Of a stretch of 64,000 nt of DNA, positions 16,873-27,100 are shown piece by piece. The stretch is from contig NZ_CP089293.1 in assembly GCF_021919345.1 (NCBI RefSeq), positions 4,030,001 to 4,094,000 on the forward strand. Reading direction: 5' to 3'. This DNA is from Paenarthrobacter nicotinovorans. GTDB taxonomy: Bacteria; Actinomycetota; Actinomycetes; Actinomycetales; Micrococcaceae. The notes beneath the pieces are model-generated. The model was not told the origin of the DNA. It worked only from the letters and a program-made list of their open reading frames with translations, and did no database searches. The position numbers and the translations under genes are program-made. How positions within the stretch are numbered: position 1 is the first letter of the stretch; each line of letters opens with the position of its first letter.

Positions 16873-17601
16873 TTAGCGGACAGAATCGACGGGTGCTCCG
16901 TGAACAGCCGGCAGCTCAGTGGGGACCTGGGTAGGCAGCGACGGTACGGCCGGGACTGCAGGCACGGCAGGCACTGCGGGAGTGGCCGGAACAGCCGGGA
17001 CGGCAGGCGTGGCCGGAAGTCCGGACGTAACGGAGGCATCGGCGTCGGCGTCTGCCTTGGCGTTGCCGTCAGCCTTGAGTCCGGCAGCCTTGCCGGCTTC
17101 CACCACGGCCTCGCAGTGCGCCTCTACGTTGGCCTCGCCACCGGCAGCGATGGTCAGTGACTTGAAGCCGGCAACCTTGGTGTCGGCCTTCAAGCCGCCG
17201 TTGAGGAAGGAAGTGCACAGTCCGAATGCTTCAGGCGACGTGGCATCTTCCAGGGCTGCCTTGGCGTCTTTGGTTGCGTCACCGGCAGCGCCGCTGACTT
17301 CGCCCTTGGCATCCTTCGCAGTTGCCCTGCCGGCTTCTGCGGCGTCATTCGCTGTTGCCTTGGCGGTCTCGACGGCGTCTGCCGCCTTGGCCTGGGCAGT
17401 TTCCGCTGCGTCGGCTGCTTCACCGGCAGTTCCGGCAGCGAGGGGGGCAGGTGCACCTACGACGTCGTGGGCGGTCTGCTGGATTTCGGTGGGAAGAGCG
17501 CCATTGAAGGCAGCGACGCCGGTTCCGCCGACAGCAACAGCTCCGGCAGCCAGGACGCCTGCGGCGACTTTGCTGGTGGCAAGGACAGTGAACAAGGACA
17601 T
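16873..17601 (-). CDS. Ala-rich secreted or membrane-anchored protein linked to the sigma factor
   Basis: 242 aa. An N-terminal hydrophobic segment (about 3-30, KVAAGVLAAGAVAVGGTGVAAF) acts as signal or anchor. A long Ala/Glu/Lys helical stretch (about 60-115) is followed by a small domain with two cysteines (FGLCTSFLNGG ... EAHCEAVVEAG), then a run of AVPATPAVP-type repeats. The two-cysteine domain recurs in actinobacterial proteins next to ECF sigma genes (from memory). GGAGGG lies 5 nt before ATG 17601. It may be a target or sensor partner of the sigma system. Confidence 0.7.
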   Translation of the reverse strand: MSLFTVLATSKVAAGVLAAGAVAVGGTGVAAFNGALPTEIQQTAHDVVGAPAPLAAGTAGEAADAAETAQAKAADAVETAKATANDAAEAGRATAKDAKGEVSGAAGDATKDAKAALEDATSPEAFGLCTSFLNGGLKADTKVAGFKSLTIAAGGEANVEAHCEAVVEAGKAAGLKADGNAKADADADASVTSGLPATPAVPAVPATPAVPAVPAVPAVPSLPTQVPTELPAVHGAPVDSVR

Positions 17602-17734
17602 GAAACCCTCCGACAAACGATTTTGGGATTGCCCCGGCAGCTGTTGGGTGGCTGCCGGATGATCAGCGTGCGGACGTGGCCCGCACTCCCTTTACATCGC
17701 TGGGGGCGTTGGTGAGGTTACGCCTCGTGCAGAT

Positions 17735-18790
17735 TTATTTTTTTCGGGCCAGATCCCGGGCCTGCTCAATGAGTTTCAGGACCGCCACTGAGTCCGCCGG
17801 ATCCACAGGTGCCGGACGCGCGGAGGCGGTTCCGCCGTCGTCGAGCTTTTCCGCGAGGAGGCGATAGAACTCCGGGTAGGCGCCGCGCTCGGTGGGGATG
17901 GTGGACCGCTGGCCGTCCACCTCCAGGATGCCGTAGTCCTCTTCAGGCTCGACGCCGTACTGCGGGTCCGTGGGCAACCCGCCACCCAGGACAAACGGCT
18001 CCTGGGGGTCGGAGCCGAACTTCGCGAAAGCACCCTGCGTGCCGAGGATCCGGAACCGCGGGCCGTGGAGGTGGCTGTTGAGGTTGATGGTGACGTGCGT
18101 GATTACACCGGAGTCGTGCCGGAGGACAAGGAAGACGTCGTCGTCGGCGTTCTCCTGGGGGCGGCGGGCAGCGATTTCGGAGTAGGTGACCGTCGCCGGG
18201 CCAAAGAACCGGAGAGCGAGGTCCAGGACGTGGGTCCCGAGGTCGAACAGGACTCCGCCGCCGTCCTCCACCGTGGCCCCGGCTTTCCAGGCTTTTGCAA
18301 TTTCCGGCGCCCACCGCTCCATGCCTACCTCGAACCGGGTGACGGTACCCAGCGTCCCGGCGTCGAGCAGTTGCCGCACGGTGAGCGCATCGCCGTCCCA
18401 GCGCCGGTTCTGATACACCGTGAGGACCCTGCCCAGCCTGGCTGCCAGCTGGATCAGTTCCTCGCCTTGCGCACTGTGGGTGACGAACGGCTTATCGACG
18501 ACGACGTCGAGCCCGGCTTCCAGCGCGGCTTTAGCAAGCGGGTAGTGGGTTGCCGGCGGTGTGCCGAGGACGATGAGGTCCAGTTCACCGGCGAGGGCCA
18601 GGGCGTCGGCAGGGGTGTTAACGATCTTCGCCTGGGGATAGCGTTCCTTGGCCTTGGCCTGCCGTTCCGCGTCCGAGGTGGCGATGACGGCGAGCTCATA
18701 GGCAGGATTGGCGGAGATGTAGGGCGAGTGGAAGACACTGCCCGAAAGTCCAAAGCCTGCGACTGCGGTACGGATCGGCTGGGAAGTCAT
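17735..18790 (-). CDS. Gfo/Idh/MocA-family NAD(P)-dependent oxidoreductase
   Basis: 351 aa. The N-terminal Rossmann fold has GFGLSGSVFH at about 12-21, the conserved DKPF (catalytic lysine) at about 99-102, and the family's second-domain DLGTHVLDLALRFFG motif. It acts on sugars, inositols or related polyols; the substrate cannot be told. Monocistronic, and the start ATG is 6 nt from TAGCCT with no Shine-Dalgarno sequence. Confidence 0.85.
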   Translation of the reverse strand: MTSQPIRTAVAGFGLSGSVFHSPYISANPAYELAVIATSDAERQAKAKERYPQAKIVNTPADALALAGELDLIVLGTPPATHYPLAKAALEAGLDVVVDKPFVTHSAQGEELIQLAARLGRVLTVYQNRRWDGDALTVRQLLDAGTLGTVTRFEVGMERWAPEIAKAWKAGATVEDGGGVLFDLGTHVLDLALRFFGPATVTYSEIAARRPQENADDDVFLVLRHDSGVITHVTINLNSHLHGPRFRILGTQGAFAKFGSDPQEPFVLGGGLPTDPQYGVEPEEDYGILEVDGQRSTIPTERGAYPEFYRLLAEKLDDGGTASARPAPVDPADSVAVLKLIEQARDLARKK

Positions 18791-18796
18791 GACCCT

Positions 18797-18802
18797 AGGC
18801 TA
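18797..18802 (-). promoter_or_regulatory. -10 box of leaderless oxidoreductase transcript
   Basis: TAGCCT on the minus strand, 6 nt before the ATG. Confidence 0.55.
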
Positions 18803-18852
18803 CCGATCCTCGCTCACGTAATAGCCCCTTTCCGGCAACCCTCGATCACCGG

Positions 18853-18897
18853 GTGAGCAAGCGATTGGCTCAAGCACCCGGAACGTGAGCAAGCGAT
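18853..18897 (+). repeat. 13-bp direct repeat pair
   Basis: GTGAGCAAGCGAT occurs at 18853-18865 and 18885-18897 in the gap between the oxidoreductase promoter and the binding-protein terminator. Role unknown. Confidence 0.4.
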
Positions 18898-18907
18898 GGG
18901 GACGGCG

Positions 18908-18962
18908 AAGGCCGGGAACCTCCGCGAACCGATGATCAGGTTCAGGGAGATTCCCGGCCTTC
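18908..18962 (-). terminator. Terminator of the binding-protein gene
   Basis: Long interrupted hairpin: outer arms GAAGGCCGGGAA/TTCCCGGCCTTC, inner CTCC/GGAG and AACC/GGTT pairings, just past the stop of the minus-strand gene. Confidence 0.75.
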
Positions 18963-18982
18963 AGGACGTTACTGCTGCAGGG

Positions 18983-20395
18983 CTACTTCTTGGCGCCCTT
19001 TTCCCAGCCGAGGGTGGTCCAGTCCGGAACGTTGGAGAGGCTCTTGAACAGGGACGGGCCGTAGTTGGCCAGGCCCTTGTGCACGAACTGGATCTCCGGG
19101 CCGTTCAGCACGGTTCCCATGGAGAAGTACTTCTCCATGTGCTTCTTTTCGACGTCCATGGCCGCTTTGTTGCGCTCCGTGTCGTCGGCGATGGTGGCAA
19201 GGCGCTTGATTTCGGCGTCGAGCTCAGCATCGCCCAGGCCGTTCTCGTTGGTGGTGGAGTCGTAGTACTGCTTCACGGCGTCCGTTGCGTCCGCACCCAC
19301 GGTGTAACCGGAGATGGTCACATCGAACTCGCGGGATCCAACCACCTTGCCGAAGTCGGCGTCACCGCGCTGGTCAATGCCAACATCCATGCCGGCTGCC
19401 TGGAGCTGCTTCTGCAGGGTCTGGGAGGTTGCAGCCGTGGTGGGATCGTCACCGAAGTTGGTGATCTTGAAGGAGACCGGAACGCCGTCCTTGGCCATGA
19501 TTCCCTTGTCGTTGGCCGTGTAGCCGGCGTCAGTCAGGACCTTCTTGGCAGCCTCAGCGCCCGTATCCTTCACGGGGTAGTTGTCCTGGTAGTACTCGGA
19601 GAACGGCATGAGCATCATGGAGCCCGAGCTCTCTTCGGACCAGTTCAGGCCGTTGAAGCGGACGTCGCGGATGGCCTTGCGGTCCACGGCGGTGAAGATT
19701 GCCTTACGCACGGCAACGTCCGTCAAGGCCGGGCGCTTGGCGTTCAGGTTCAAGCCACCAGCGAAGAGGCGCTGGCCGCGGCGAACGTCAGCGTCCTTGG
19801 TGCCCTCGAGCTGCTTGTAACGGCCAAGAGTACGGCCGCTCGTCGCGTCGATCTCACCATTCTTGAACGCTGCGATGGTTGCGCTCGGCTCCATCTGGCG
19901 CCAGATGACCTTCTCGAGAACCGGCTTCTGGCCCCACCATTTGTCGTTCGGGACCATCGTGACGGTCTTGGCAGTGGTGTCGTAGTTCTCCACCTTGAAC
20001 GGACCTGCCATCCATTCAGGGTGCATTTCTCCCGCGAAGCCCTTGTTGAAAATCTCGGGTGTATTGATGGCGGGGTGGATCAGGCCGAAGAAGAGACCTT
20101 CAAGGGGGAAGACGGGCTGGGTTGTGGTGACGATGACTTCTTTGTCGTTGGCACCGGCCTTGACCGAATCCACGAAGGCGTAGGCACCAGCGGTGACGAT
20201 GTCGATGGACTTGTCTTCGCCGCGGAGCATCTTCCACGTGTTCTCGAAGGTCTTCACATCAATGGGAGTGCCATCGTTCCAGGTCGCCTTGTCGTTGACC
20301 TTGATGGTGATGGTCTGCTTGCCGTCCTTGACTTCGCTGGTCACCGATTCGCAGAAGTCCTTGTTCGGCTCTGCCTTGCCGTTGAAGTCCAACAG
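18983..20395 (-). pseudogene. 5'-truncated peptide/solute-binding protein (SBP_bac_5)
   Basis: About 470 residues match the family 5 extracellular solute-binding fold of oligopeptide/dipeptide ABC importers (VNDKATWNDGTPIDVKTFENTW, the EWMAGPFKVENY segment, LNLNAKRPALTDVAVRKAIF, C-terminal YGPSLFKSL). The signal peptide, lipobox and about the first 70-90 residues are missing. Upstream of about 20395 the reading frame runs into the antisense of an aminotransferase gene. With no export signal or native promoter it is very probably dead, although the rest has no stop or frameshift, so the event looks recent. Confidence 0.75.
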
Positions 20396-21538
20396 CCCGG
20401 CCTTGTCTCCCTCGCCGGAGGCAACCCGTACCTGCAGTCCCTGCCCTTGGAGAAGCTCGGCCAGACTGCCGCGCGGATCATCGCCGAGGAAGGAATGACC
20501 GCCCTGCAATACGGCGGCGGCCAAGGCACGGAAGAACTGCGCGCGCAGATCTGCGACATCATGGCCGCTGAAGGCATCACCGACGCCCGGCCCGAAAACG
20601 TCGTCATCACGGCCGGATCGCAGTCCGCGCAGGATGTCGCCACCAAGGTCTTCTGCAACCCCGGAGATGTGGTCCTGGTGGAAAACCCCACCTATGTGGG
20701 CGCCCTGAACACGTTCGAGGCGTACCAGGTGCAGGTGGAACCCGTGGAAATGGACGACGACGGTTTGGTACCGGAGCTGCTCGCGGCCAGGATCGCGGCG
20801 CTCCAGTCAGAGGGCAAGAACATCAAGTTCCTCTACACGATTCCCAACTTCAACAACCCCTCCGGAATCACACTGGCCCAGGAACGCCGGCAGCGCATCG
20901 TCGACATATGCCGCGAAGCGAATATTATCGTCCTCGAGGACAACCCCTACGGACTCCTGCGTTTTGACGGTCACCCCATCGCCCCCATGCGTGCGGCGAA
21001 CCCGGATGACGTGATCTACCTCGGGTCCTTCTCCAAGATTTTCGCCCCCGGACTGCGGATCGGCTGGGCGCTGGTTCCCGCCCATCTGCAACGGCGCTTC
21101 TACCTGGCGTCCGAGGCCGTGACACTCTGCCCGCCACCGCTGAACCAGATGATCGTCTCGGCCTATCTGCGCGATTACGACTGGCAGGGACAGATCGACA
21201 CCTACCGGACGCTCTACTCCGAGCGTTGCGAGGCCCTGCTGTCCGCGCTGGACGAGTACATGCCCGAGGGACTCTCGTGGACCCGGCCGGCCGGCGGCTT
21301 CTTCGTGTGGGTCACCCTGCCGAAGGGCGTGGACACCTATCCGCTCCTCGGAAAGGCGATCGACGCCGGCGTCGTCTTCATCCCCGGCGCAGCCTTCTCG
21401 CCCGCCGACGGCCCCTCCAACAAACTGCGCCTCGCCTTCAGCGCGGTGCCGCCGGATACCATTGCCGAAGGCGTGCGACGCCTGGCACCTGTCCTGGCAG
21501 AAGCCATCAAAGCCACCACTGAAGGAGCAGCACAATGA
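20396..21538 (+). pseudogene. 5'-truncated PLP-dependent aminotransferase (2-aminoadipate/MocR-domain type)
   Basis: About 380 residues of a fold-type I aminotransferase begin abruptly at VSLAGGNPYLQSLPLEKL, which in the family lies about 30-50 residues from the N-terminus. Later motifs are intact: NPTYVGALNTF, the NFNNPSG segment, DNPYGLLRF and the Schiff-base lysine in GSFSKIFAPGLR. No in-frame start with a ribosome-binding site exists at the junction, and the first bases continue the antisense of the binding-protein gene. Its stop overlaps the start of the stress-protein gene, so that gene has lost its upstream promoter as well. Confidence 0.75.
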
Positions 21539-21963
21539 CCGGAGTTGTGATTGTAGGAGTCGACGGCAGCGAGACGGCGATGAGGGCGGCGCAGGCAGCA
21601 CAGCAGCTGGCGCTCGGACTGGGAGCCAGCCTGCGCGTTGTCAGCGCCTTCGACAGCAACCGGACCGAGGTGGTTGAAATCGGCACCGACAAGTGGATCG
21701 TGTCCGACGCCGCCGAAGCCGAAACCGTAGCCCGCACCGTAGCCGAGCGCCTCGCTCACGAAGGCCTCGAAGTGACCTACTCCGCAGCCCGCGGCAAGCC
21801 GGGCGAGGCCTTGGTCAAGGAGGCCGAGATGCAGGACGCCCGCCTGATCGTCGTGGGCAACCGACGCATGCAGGGCCTGGGCCGCGTCCTCGGCAGCGTG
21901 GCCAACACGGTAGCCCACACGGCCCCCTGCGATGTGTACATCGCCAAGACCGACCAGCCCTAA
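21535..21963 (+). CDS. Universal stress protein (UspA family)
   Basis: 142 aa, single Usp domain. N-terminal VVIVGVDGSETA and the ATP-binding loop G-x2-G-x9-G-S region (VVGNRRMQGLGRVLGSVANTV) are present, so it is of the ATP-binding type. ATG overlaps the aminotransferase stop (ATGA), suggesting that it was cotranscribed with it. After the upstream deletion its expression is uncertain. A terminator follows. Confidence 0.9.
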   Translation: MTGVVIVGVDGSETAMRAAQAAQQLALGLGASLRVVSAFDSNRTEVVEIGTDKWIVSDAAEAETVARTVAERLAHEGLEVTYSAARGKPGEALVKEAEMQDARLIVVGNRRMQGLGRVLGSVANTVAHTAPCDVYIAKTDQP

Positions 21964-21980
21964 AGCGAGCTGAATCACTG

Positions 21981-22010
21981 CGCCGGGTGGGGAGACTCAC
22001 CCGGCGTTTG
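21981..22010 (+). terminator. Terminator after the stress-protein gene
   Basis: CGCCGGGTG and CACCCGGCG arms with an 8-nt loop, followed by TTT. Confidence 0.8.
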
Positions 22011-22108
22011 GCGTATTTCGGGCCGGTCAGCAAACCGAACCGTTATAAAATCGAGATGCCCCCAATGGCGTGAGCCGCCATCCACTTCTCGATTTCAGGG
22101 GAACTTTC

Positions 22109-22447
22109 TTGCTTACCTTGCAGCCGCGCCAGCGCGTGGGCCACGACATCCTGCTTGCCCGCCACGGCAACACCATCAGCACCATGCGCTACGACCGCGC
22201 CAACAACCAGGTCATCGCAATGCTCGATGACGGCTCCTGGGACAGCGCTCCGAACATGATCACTCCGGGCCTCGAGATGCCCGAGACCATCGGCAGCGTG
22301 TTCCGCAAGGATTGGCGCTTCCTCTCCCTGGCCTGCGTTGCGATGGTCACCGTAGCGGCGGTTGCCATGGGTATCAGCGTTGAGCTGGCCAACCACATGT
22401 CGACGACCGAGCTCCAGGCACTGTTGGTGAACTACCCGGCTTTCTAG
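22109..22447 (+). CDS. Small single-pass membrane protein
   Basis: 112 aa from TTG 22109, which has AGGGGA 6 nt upstream; a GTG at 22070 would add 13 residues without a ribosome-binding site. A soluble N-terminal part (LQPRQRVGHDILLARHGNTI..., about 1-65) is followed by one transmembrane helix (FLSLACVAMVTVAAVAMGIS) and a short tail. No family recognised. The 177 bp after it hold no convincing gene. Confidence 0.5.
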   Translation: MLTLQPRQRVGHDILLARHGNTISTMRYDRANNQVIAMLDDGSWDSAPNMITPGLEMPETIGSVFRKDWRFLSLACVAMVTVAAVAMGISVELANHMSTTELQALLVNYPAF

Positions 22448-22624
22448 CCGAATTCAAGGGCTTCCCGGGCACCAGACCGGCTGCGGCGGACCAGGAAGAC
22501 CGCGAGCCCCACGGCCAGCCAGGCAGCGCCGAGCAAGTAGGGAGTTGGCGAGGCGCTTCCGGATTGCCACCGTCGACGGCGCAGAGCTCGTGGCGGACCG
22601 GCCTCCACGGCTGCGGCTGCGCTG

Positions 22625-23266
22625 CTAGAGCATGAGCTCCCGCAGCAGCCACCACAGGCCTGCAATCACAATGCCGCCGAACAATGATCCCGCTATGACC
22701 TGCCCCAGGGTATGGGCGCGAAGGACGAGCCGCGACCAGCCCACGGCAGGTACGAGCACCAGCAGCGGAAGCCACGCGGGACCGAACATGAGGATAGCGA
22801 TGACCACGGCCGCCGCCAGTGCGGAAGCGTGCCCGCTCATCTTCCAAAAAGCACTGACAACAGCCAGAACCGCGATGCCCCCGATCAGGGCGATGATCAT
22901 CACGGACACACTGACCGGCCCACCCAGCAACTGCAGCACGAACAGTCCAAGCACCACGGATATGAGTGCCATCAGAAGCAACGCCGGCCTCTGCCGCCGG
23001 TCGCTGACATGGTGGTCGGTGATCCGGCCCAGCTTGACCATCACCAGGACATAGGCCAGTGGCAGCACGCAAACGAAAAACGCTCCCAGCAGCCCGAACC
23101 ACATGGTTCCCGGGAATCCAGGCTCGATCGCAGGACTGATCAGCAGCAGGACCAGGACAACGGCCGGTGGCTGGAAAACCTCCGTCAGGACGCGGGCCAA
23201 GGTCCGCCACGGACCTGTCACCAGCTGGGGCGGCGTGTGGCCCGCTTCTGTCTTCTGTTCAGTCAA
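22625..23266 (-). CDS. PAP2-superfamily membrane phosphatase
   Basis: 213 aa with six hydrophobic helices. PAP2 signatures appear as DRRQRP, SGHAS and [16 protein letters not shown]; the last position normally holds Asp where this protein has Gln, a variant that is common in actinobacterial PAP2 proteins. It probably dephosphorylates a lipid phosphate in the membrane. The TTG at 23266 overlaps the E2 stop by 8 nt; a start further upstream would lie inside E2. No strong ribosome-binding site, so translation may be coupled to E2. Confidence 0.7.
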   Translation of the reverse strand: MTEQKTEAGHTPPQLVTGPWRTLARVLTEVFQPPAVVLVLLLISPAIEPGFPGTMWFGLLGAFFVCVLPLAYVLVMVKLGRITDHHVSDRRQRPALLLMALISVVLGLFVLQLLGGPVSVSVMIIALIGGIAVLAVVSAFWKMSGHASALAAAVVIAILMFGPAWLPLLVLVPAVGWSRLVLRAHTLGQVIAGSLFGGIVIAGLWWLLRELML

Positions 23267-24818
23267 GCAGCAGCGCCGGTTCCTCAAGAATGGCAGCAAC
23301 ATCTGCCATGAAGCGCGCCGACAAGTCGCCGTCGACCACCCGGTGGTCGAAGGAACCGCCAAGGGTGGTAATCCACCGCGGAATCACTTCGCCATCCAGA
23401 ACCCACGGCTTCTGCTTGATGGTGCCGAAAGCAATGATCGCTACTTCGCCCGGGTTGATGATCGGTGTGCCGGTATCGATTCCCAGTGCACCGATGTTCG
23501 TGATGGTCAAAGTACCGCCCTGCATTTCGGCAGGCTGCGTCTTTCCCGCGCGGGCCTTGGTTGCCAGCTCATTGAGCGCCAGGGCAAGTTCCTTGAGGGA
23601 AAGGTCCTGAGCGTCCTTGATGTTCGGGACCATGAGGCCGCGCGGGGTAGCTGCGGCGATTCCCAGATTCATGAAGTGCTTGATCTGGATCTCGGCCCCG
23701 CCCTTGCCGTCAGCGTCCTCAACCCAGGTGGCGTTGACGCTGGGGTTTCGGGCTGCTGCCCAAATGACGGCCTTGGCCAGGATGAGCAGCGGAGAGACCT
23801 TAATGCCTTCAAAATCACGCGAAACCTTGAGCCGCTTGACGAACTCCATGGTCCGGCTGGCGTCGACATCCACAAAGATGCTGACGTGGGGCGCCGAGAA
23901 AGCGGATTCCACCATGGCCTTGGCTGTGGCTTTGCGTACGCCCTTGACCGGCACGCGTTCGACCCGCTGCTCCTGCGGCTTCCTCGAGGCGCCCCAGAAC
24001 GTGTCTGCCTGATCGAGCTCGGCGTCGCGCTGGGCCTGGTAACTGACCAGGTCCTCACGGGTCACTTCACCGCGTTGCCCCGTGGCCACGACATCGGCGA
24101 GGTCGATACCAAGGTCACGGGCAAACTTGCGTACCGGCGGCTTGGCCAGAACTTTGTTGACCAAACCGCTGATGGTGCCGCCGAAAGCCGCGCCTCGGGT
24201 GGCCGCGGGCTGCTGCGCAGAAGGTTGCGCCGACGGGGCTGCCGGCGCCTGCTGCAGGGGTTCGACGACGGCGCGGGCCGGCGTCGGGCGCTGCGAAACC
24301 GGCGCTTCGGCTGCTTTCGCTGCCAGGACCGCTTGGTTGTCCTGCACGGTTCCTTCAGCGTTTTCGGCGACTCCGGCAGCCTCAACCACAGCGCCGGCGG
24401 GGCGTTTGCGGGCACGGCGCTTGACGGCGTCGGCCTTGGGGCCCGAACCGACCAGGGGGCCGCCGGCGGGCTGTTCGCCGGCCTCGGCGGTGAGCTTGCC
24501 GTACAGGGGAGTGAAGGTTTCCTCGGCGACCGCCGCAGGGGCCGGGGCGTCGGGGGCGGCTTGGGCGTCGCCGTCCTGACCTTCCGAGACAGCGATGATC
24601 GCCGTTCCCACCTCCACGGTTATGCCTTCTTCCACCAACAACTCCGTGACCGTGCCGGCAAAGGGCGACGGCAGTTCAACGAGGGACTTGGCGGTCTCGA
24701 TCTCACAGAGAACGTCGTTGATCGCAACGGTGTCGCCCGGTTTGACCTTCCAGGCAACGACCTCGGCCTCGGTCAGGCCTTCTCCGACGTCCGGCAGGTT
24801 GAATTTCTTTACAGTCAC
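23259..24818 (-). CDS. bkdC: Branched-chain 2-oxoacid dehydrogenase E2 (dihydrolipoamide acyltransferase)
   Basis: 519 aa. One N-terminal lipoyl domain with the lipoylated lysine K44 in [10 protein letters not shown], an Ala/Pro-rich linker (about 85-180), a peripheral subunit-binding domain ([19 protein letters not shown]), a second linker, and the CoA acyltransferase domain with H492 and D496 in FDHRVVDGD. Third gene of the E1alpha-E1beta-E2 operon. GTG start, GAGGACC 5 nt upstream. No E3 is encoded here, so it must use the cell's common lipoamide dehydrogenase. Confidence 0.93.
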   Translation of the reverse strand: MTVKKFNLPDVGEGLTEAEVVAWKVKPGDTVAINDVLCEIETAKSLVELPSPFAGTVTELLVEEGITVEVGTAIIAVSEGQDGDAQAAPDAPAPAAVAEETFTPLYGKLTAEAGEQPAGGPLVGSGPKADAVKRRARKRPAGAVVEAAGVAENAEGTVQDNQAVLAAKAAEAPVSQRPTPARAVVEPLQQAPAAPSAQPSAQQPAATRGAAFGGTISGLVNKVLAKPPVRKFARDLGIDLADVVATGQRGEVTREDLVSYQAQRDAELDQADTFWGASRKPQEQRVERVPVKGVRKATAKAMVESAFSAPHVSIFVDVDASRTMEFVKRLKVSRDFEGIKVSPLLILAKAVIWAAARNPSVNATWVEDADGKGGAEIQIKHFMNLGIAAATPRGLMVPNIKDAQDLSLKELALALNELATKARAGKTQPAEMQGGTLTITNIGALGIDTGTPIINPGEVAIIAFGTIKQKPWVLDGEVIPRWITTLGGSFDHRVVDGDLSARFMADVAAILEEPALLLD

Positions 24819-24873
24819 AGTGGTCCTCGATTTTCCGGTTACCAGGCCGCGAAGCCGGGCAGGATCAGACGGG

Positions 24874-25854
24874 TTAGTAGGCCAGGGAGCGGTCTAGGGC
24901 TTCGAGGATCTTGTCGATGTCCGGCAGGTAATCCTCTTCCACCTTTGCAACCGGGTAGGGCATGTGGAAACCGCCCACACGGATGACCGGGGCTTCGAGG
25001 TGCAGGAACGCCCGCTCGCTGATGCGGGCCGCGATCTCACCACCGATGCCGCCAAAGGTCGGGGCCTCGTGCGCAACGATCAACCTGCCGGTCTTTTTGA
25101 CGGAAGCTTCCACAGTGTCAAAGTCCAAGGGTGAGATGGAACGCAGATCGATGACCTCGATACTCCGTCCGTCCTCGACGGCAGCGTTTGCAGCTGCCAA
25201 CGCCACCGGTACCAGCGGTCCGTACGCGACGATGGTGGCGTCGGAGCCCTCCCGGACAACGTGCGCCTTGAACGGGTCCGCGGAAAGACCCGGGTTCTGG
25301 ACATCGACCTCACCCTTGAGCCAGTAACGGCGCTTGGGCTCGAAGAAGATCACGGGATCCTGGCACTCGACGGCTTTCTGGATCATCCAGTAGGCATCGT
25401 GGGCGTTGGAAGGGGTGATGATGCGCAGGCCCGCGGTGTGTGCGAATAAAGCCTCCGGCGACTCGGAGTGGTGCTCAATGGAACCGATACCTCCGCCGTA
25501 GGGAATGCGGATGACAACGGGAACCGTGAGCTTGCCCAGGCTCCGGGCATGGATCTTTGCCAGCTGCGTGGTGATCTGGTTGAAGGCCGGGTACACGAAG
25601 CCGTCGAACTGGATCTCGCAAACGGGCGAATATCCGCGAAGGGCCAAGCCGATCGCAGTGCCCACGATCCCGGACTCGGCCAGCGGCGTATCCAGGACGC
25701 GGTCGTCACCGAATTCCTTGATGAGGCCGTCAGTGACCCGGTAGACACCACCGAGATGTCCGATGTCTTCACCCATCAAGAGTGATTTGGGGTTTCCCGT
25801 CAGAGTTGCACGGAGACCTTCGTTGATGGCCTTGGCAATGGTCATTGTTGCCAT
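24874..25854 (-). CDS. bkdB: Branched-chain 2-oxoacid dehydrogenase E1 beta
   Basis: 326 aa, transketolase-like pyrimidine-binding and C-terminal domains ([36 protein letters not shown]). It forms an alpha2beta2 ThDP enzyme with the preceding gene and decarboxylates branched-chain 2-oxoacids. The start ATG overlaps the E1alpha stop (TGATG), which gives one-to-one coupled translation. Confidence 0.93.
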   Translation of the reverse strand: MATMTIAKAINEGLRATLTGNPKSLLMGEDIGHLGGVYRVTDGLIKEFGDDRVLDTPLAESGIVGTAIGLALRGYSPVCEIQFDGFVYPAFNQITTQLAKIHARSLGKLTVPVVIRIPYGGGIGSIEHHSESPEALFAHTAGLRIITPSNAHDAYWMIQKAVECQDPVIFFEPKRRYWLKGEVDVQNPGLSADPFKAHVVREGSDATIVAYGPLVPVALAAANAAVEDGRSIEVIDLRSISPLDFDTVEASVKKTGRLIVAHEAPTFGGIGGEIAARISERAFLHLEAPVIRVGGFHMPYPVAKVEEDYLPDIDKILEALDRSLAY

Positions 25855-27047
25855 CAGTTGTCTGCCTCCTGGTCGCTTTCAAAGCCGGCAGAGTACTCCT
25901 CGAACCAGGCCAATTCCTCTGCAATCAGCGGATGTTGCTCGGCGTAGACGCTGGCGAACGCGTCGCGGATGTCGGGGACTTCCAGCCCGTGGGTGGTGCT
26001 GCGTACGTACTTGGCAAGTTCGTCGCCGTCGGCCTTGACCTGCTCGAAGAACGCCTCGTCGGCGAGTCCTTCGGCCCGAAGGTACTTTTCCAGGCGGTCC
26101 AGCGGATCCTTCTCGCGCCAGGCAGCCTCTTCGGCCGACTCCCTGTACTTGGTGGGATCATCAGCCGTGGTGTGGGCACCAACCCGGTAGGTGTAAGCCT
26201 CGATCAGGACCGGCCCGCGGCCCTCGCGGGCATGCTCCAGGGCCCACTCCGTGACGGCGTGGACCGCGATGACGTCGTTGCCGTCCACCCGGATACCCGG
26301 GAACCCGTAACCCTTGGCACGGTTGGCCAGCGGAACCTTGGTCTGGACTTCGGTCGGCACTGAGATGGCCCAGTGGTTGTTCTGGCAGAAGAACACCACG
26401 GGCGCGTTGTAAGACGCCGCGAAAACCATGGACTCGTGAACGTCGCCCTCTGAGCTGGCGCCATCTCCGAAGTAGGCGATGACTGCGGCTTTGGGGTCAG
26501 ACGATTCCGTGGCAGCAGCAGCCTTCTGGTCCCGCTGGATGCCCATGGCGTAGCCGACAGCGTGGAGTGTCTGGGCAGCGAGTACCAGCGTGTACAGGTG
26601 GAAGTTGTTCTCGCGGGGATCCCATCCGCCGTTCGATACTCCACGGAACTGCTTCAGCAGCTCTGCGAGGTCCACGCTCCGGACCAACGCAACTCCGTGC
26701 TCCCGGTACGTGGGGAAGATGTAGTCCTGCGGCTGGCTTGCGTGCCCGGAACCGATCTGGGCGGCTTCCTGGCCCGTCAAAGGAACCCACAAGGCGAGTT
26801 CGCCCTGGCGCTGGAGCGCGGTGGCCTCCTGGTCAAAGCGACGGATCCTGGCCATGTCGGTGTAGAACACCCGGAGTTTCTCGGGGTCGATCCGCTTGGC
26901 GTAGTCCGAGAAGATCGGGTCCGAACCCAGCGCCCCGTCGGGTCCGAGCAACTGCACCATTTCCGTAGGTTCGCCTGGTGCGGCTGCTAACGCGGTTGTC
27001 GCCGCGAGAGATTCTTCCGTCCCGGGGGGCAGTTGTGTCGAGCCCAT
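25854..27047 (-). CDS. bkdA: Branched-chain 2-oxoacid dehydrogenase E1 alpha
   Basis: 397 aa. ThDP motif GDG...NN is seen as YFGDGASSEGDVHE ... CQNNHWAIS, and the phosphorylation-loop-like segment YRVGAHTTADDPTKYR is typical of BCKDH/PDH E1alpha. ATG 27047 is chosen because AAGGAG lies 5 nt upstream; a further ATG would add 25 poorly coding residues. First gene of the operon. The adjacent aminotransferase could supply the 2-oxoacids from amino acids. Acetyl-CoA-forming PDH is a less likely alternative. Confidence 0.92.
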   Translation of the reverse strand: MGSTQLPPGTEESLAATTALAAAPGEPTEMVQLLGPDGALGSDPIFSDYAKRIDPEKLRVFYTDMARIRRFDQEATALQRQGELALWVPLTGQEAAQIGSGHASQPQDYIFPTYREHGVALVRSVDLAELLKQFRGVSNGGWDPRENNFHLYTLVLAAQTLHAVGYAMGIQRDQKAAAATESSDPKAAVIAYFGDGASSEGDVHESMVFAASYNAPVVFFCQNNHWAISVPTEVQTKVPLANRAKGYGFPGIRVDGNDVIAVHAVTEWALEHAREGRGPVLIEAYTYRVGAHTTADDPTKYRESAEEAAWREKDPLDRLEKYLRAEGLADEAFFEQVKADGDELAKYVRSTTHGLEVPDIRDAFASVYAEQHPLIAEELAWFEEYSAGFESDQEADN

Positions 27048-27100
27048 TCCGTCTCCTTGCTTTGCCGTGGCAGGTTGCCGGGCAATTCTGTCGCTGGGAT

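Noticed and set aside
18896..20395. Long plus-strand open frame in front of the aminotransferase, giving an apparent 880-residue protein
   Set aside because: It is the antisense of the binding-protein gene, whose minus-strand frame has clear SBP_bac_5 motifs. Only the part after about 20396 is aminotransferase.
22444..22665. Minus-strand 73-residue frame ending in a hydrophobic stretch and basic tail, like a sortase-anchored C-terminus
   Set aside because: No ribosome-binding site, no LPXTG motif, and it starts inside the PAP2 gene. It could be a remnant, but nothing supports a gene.
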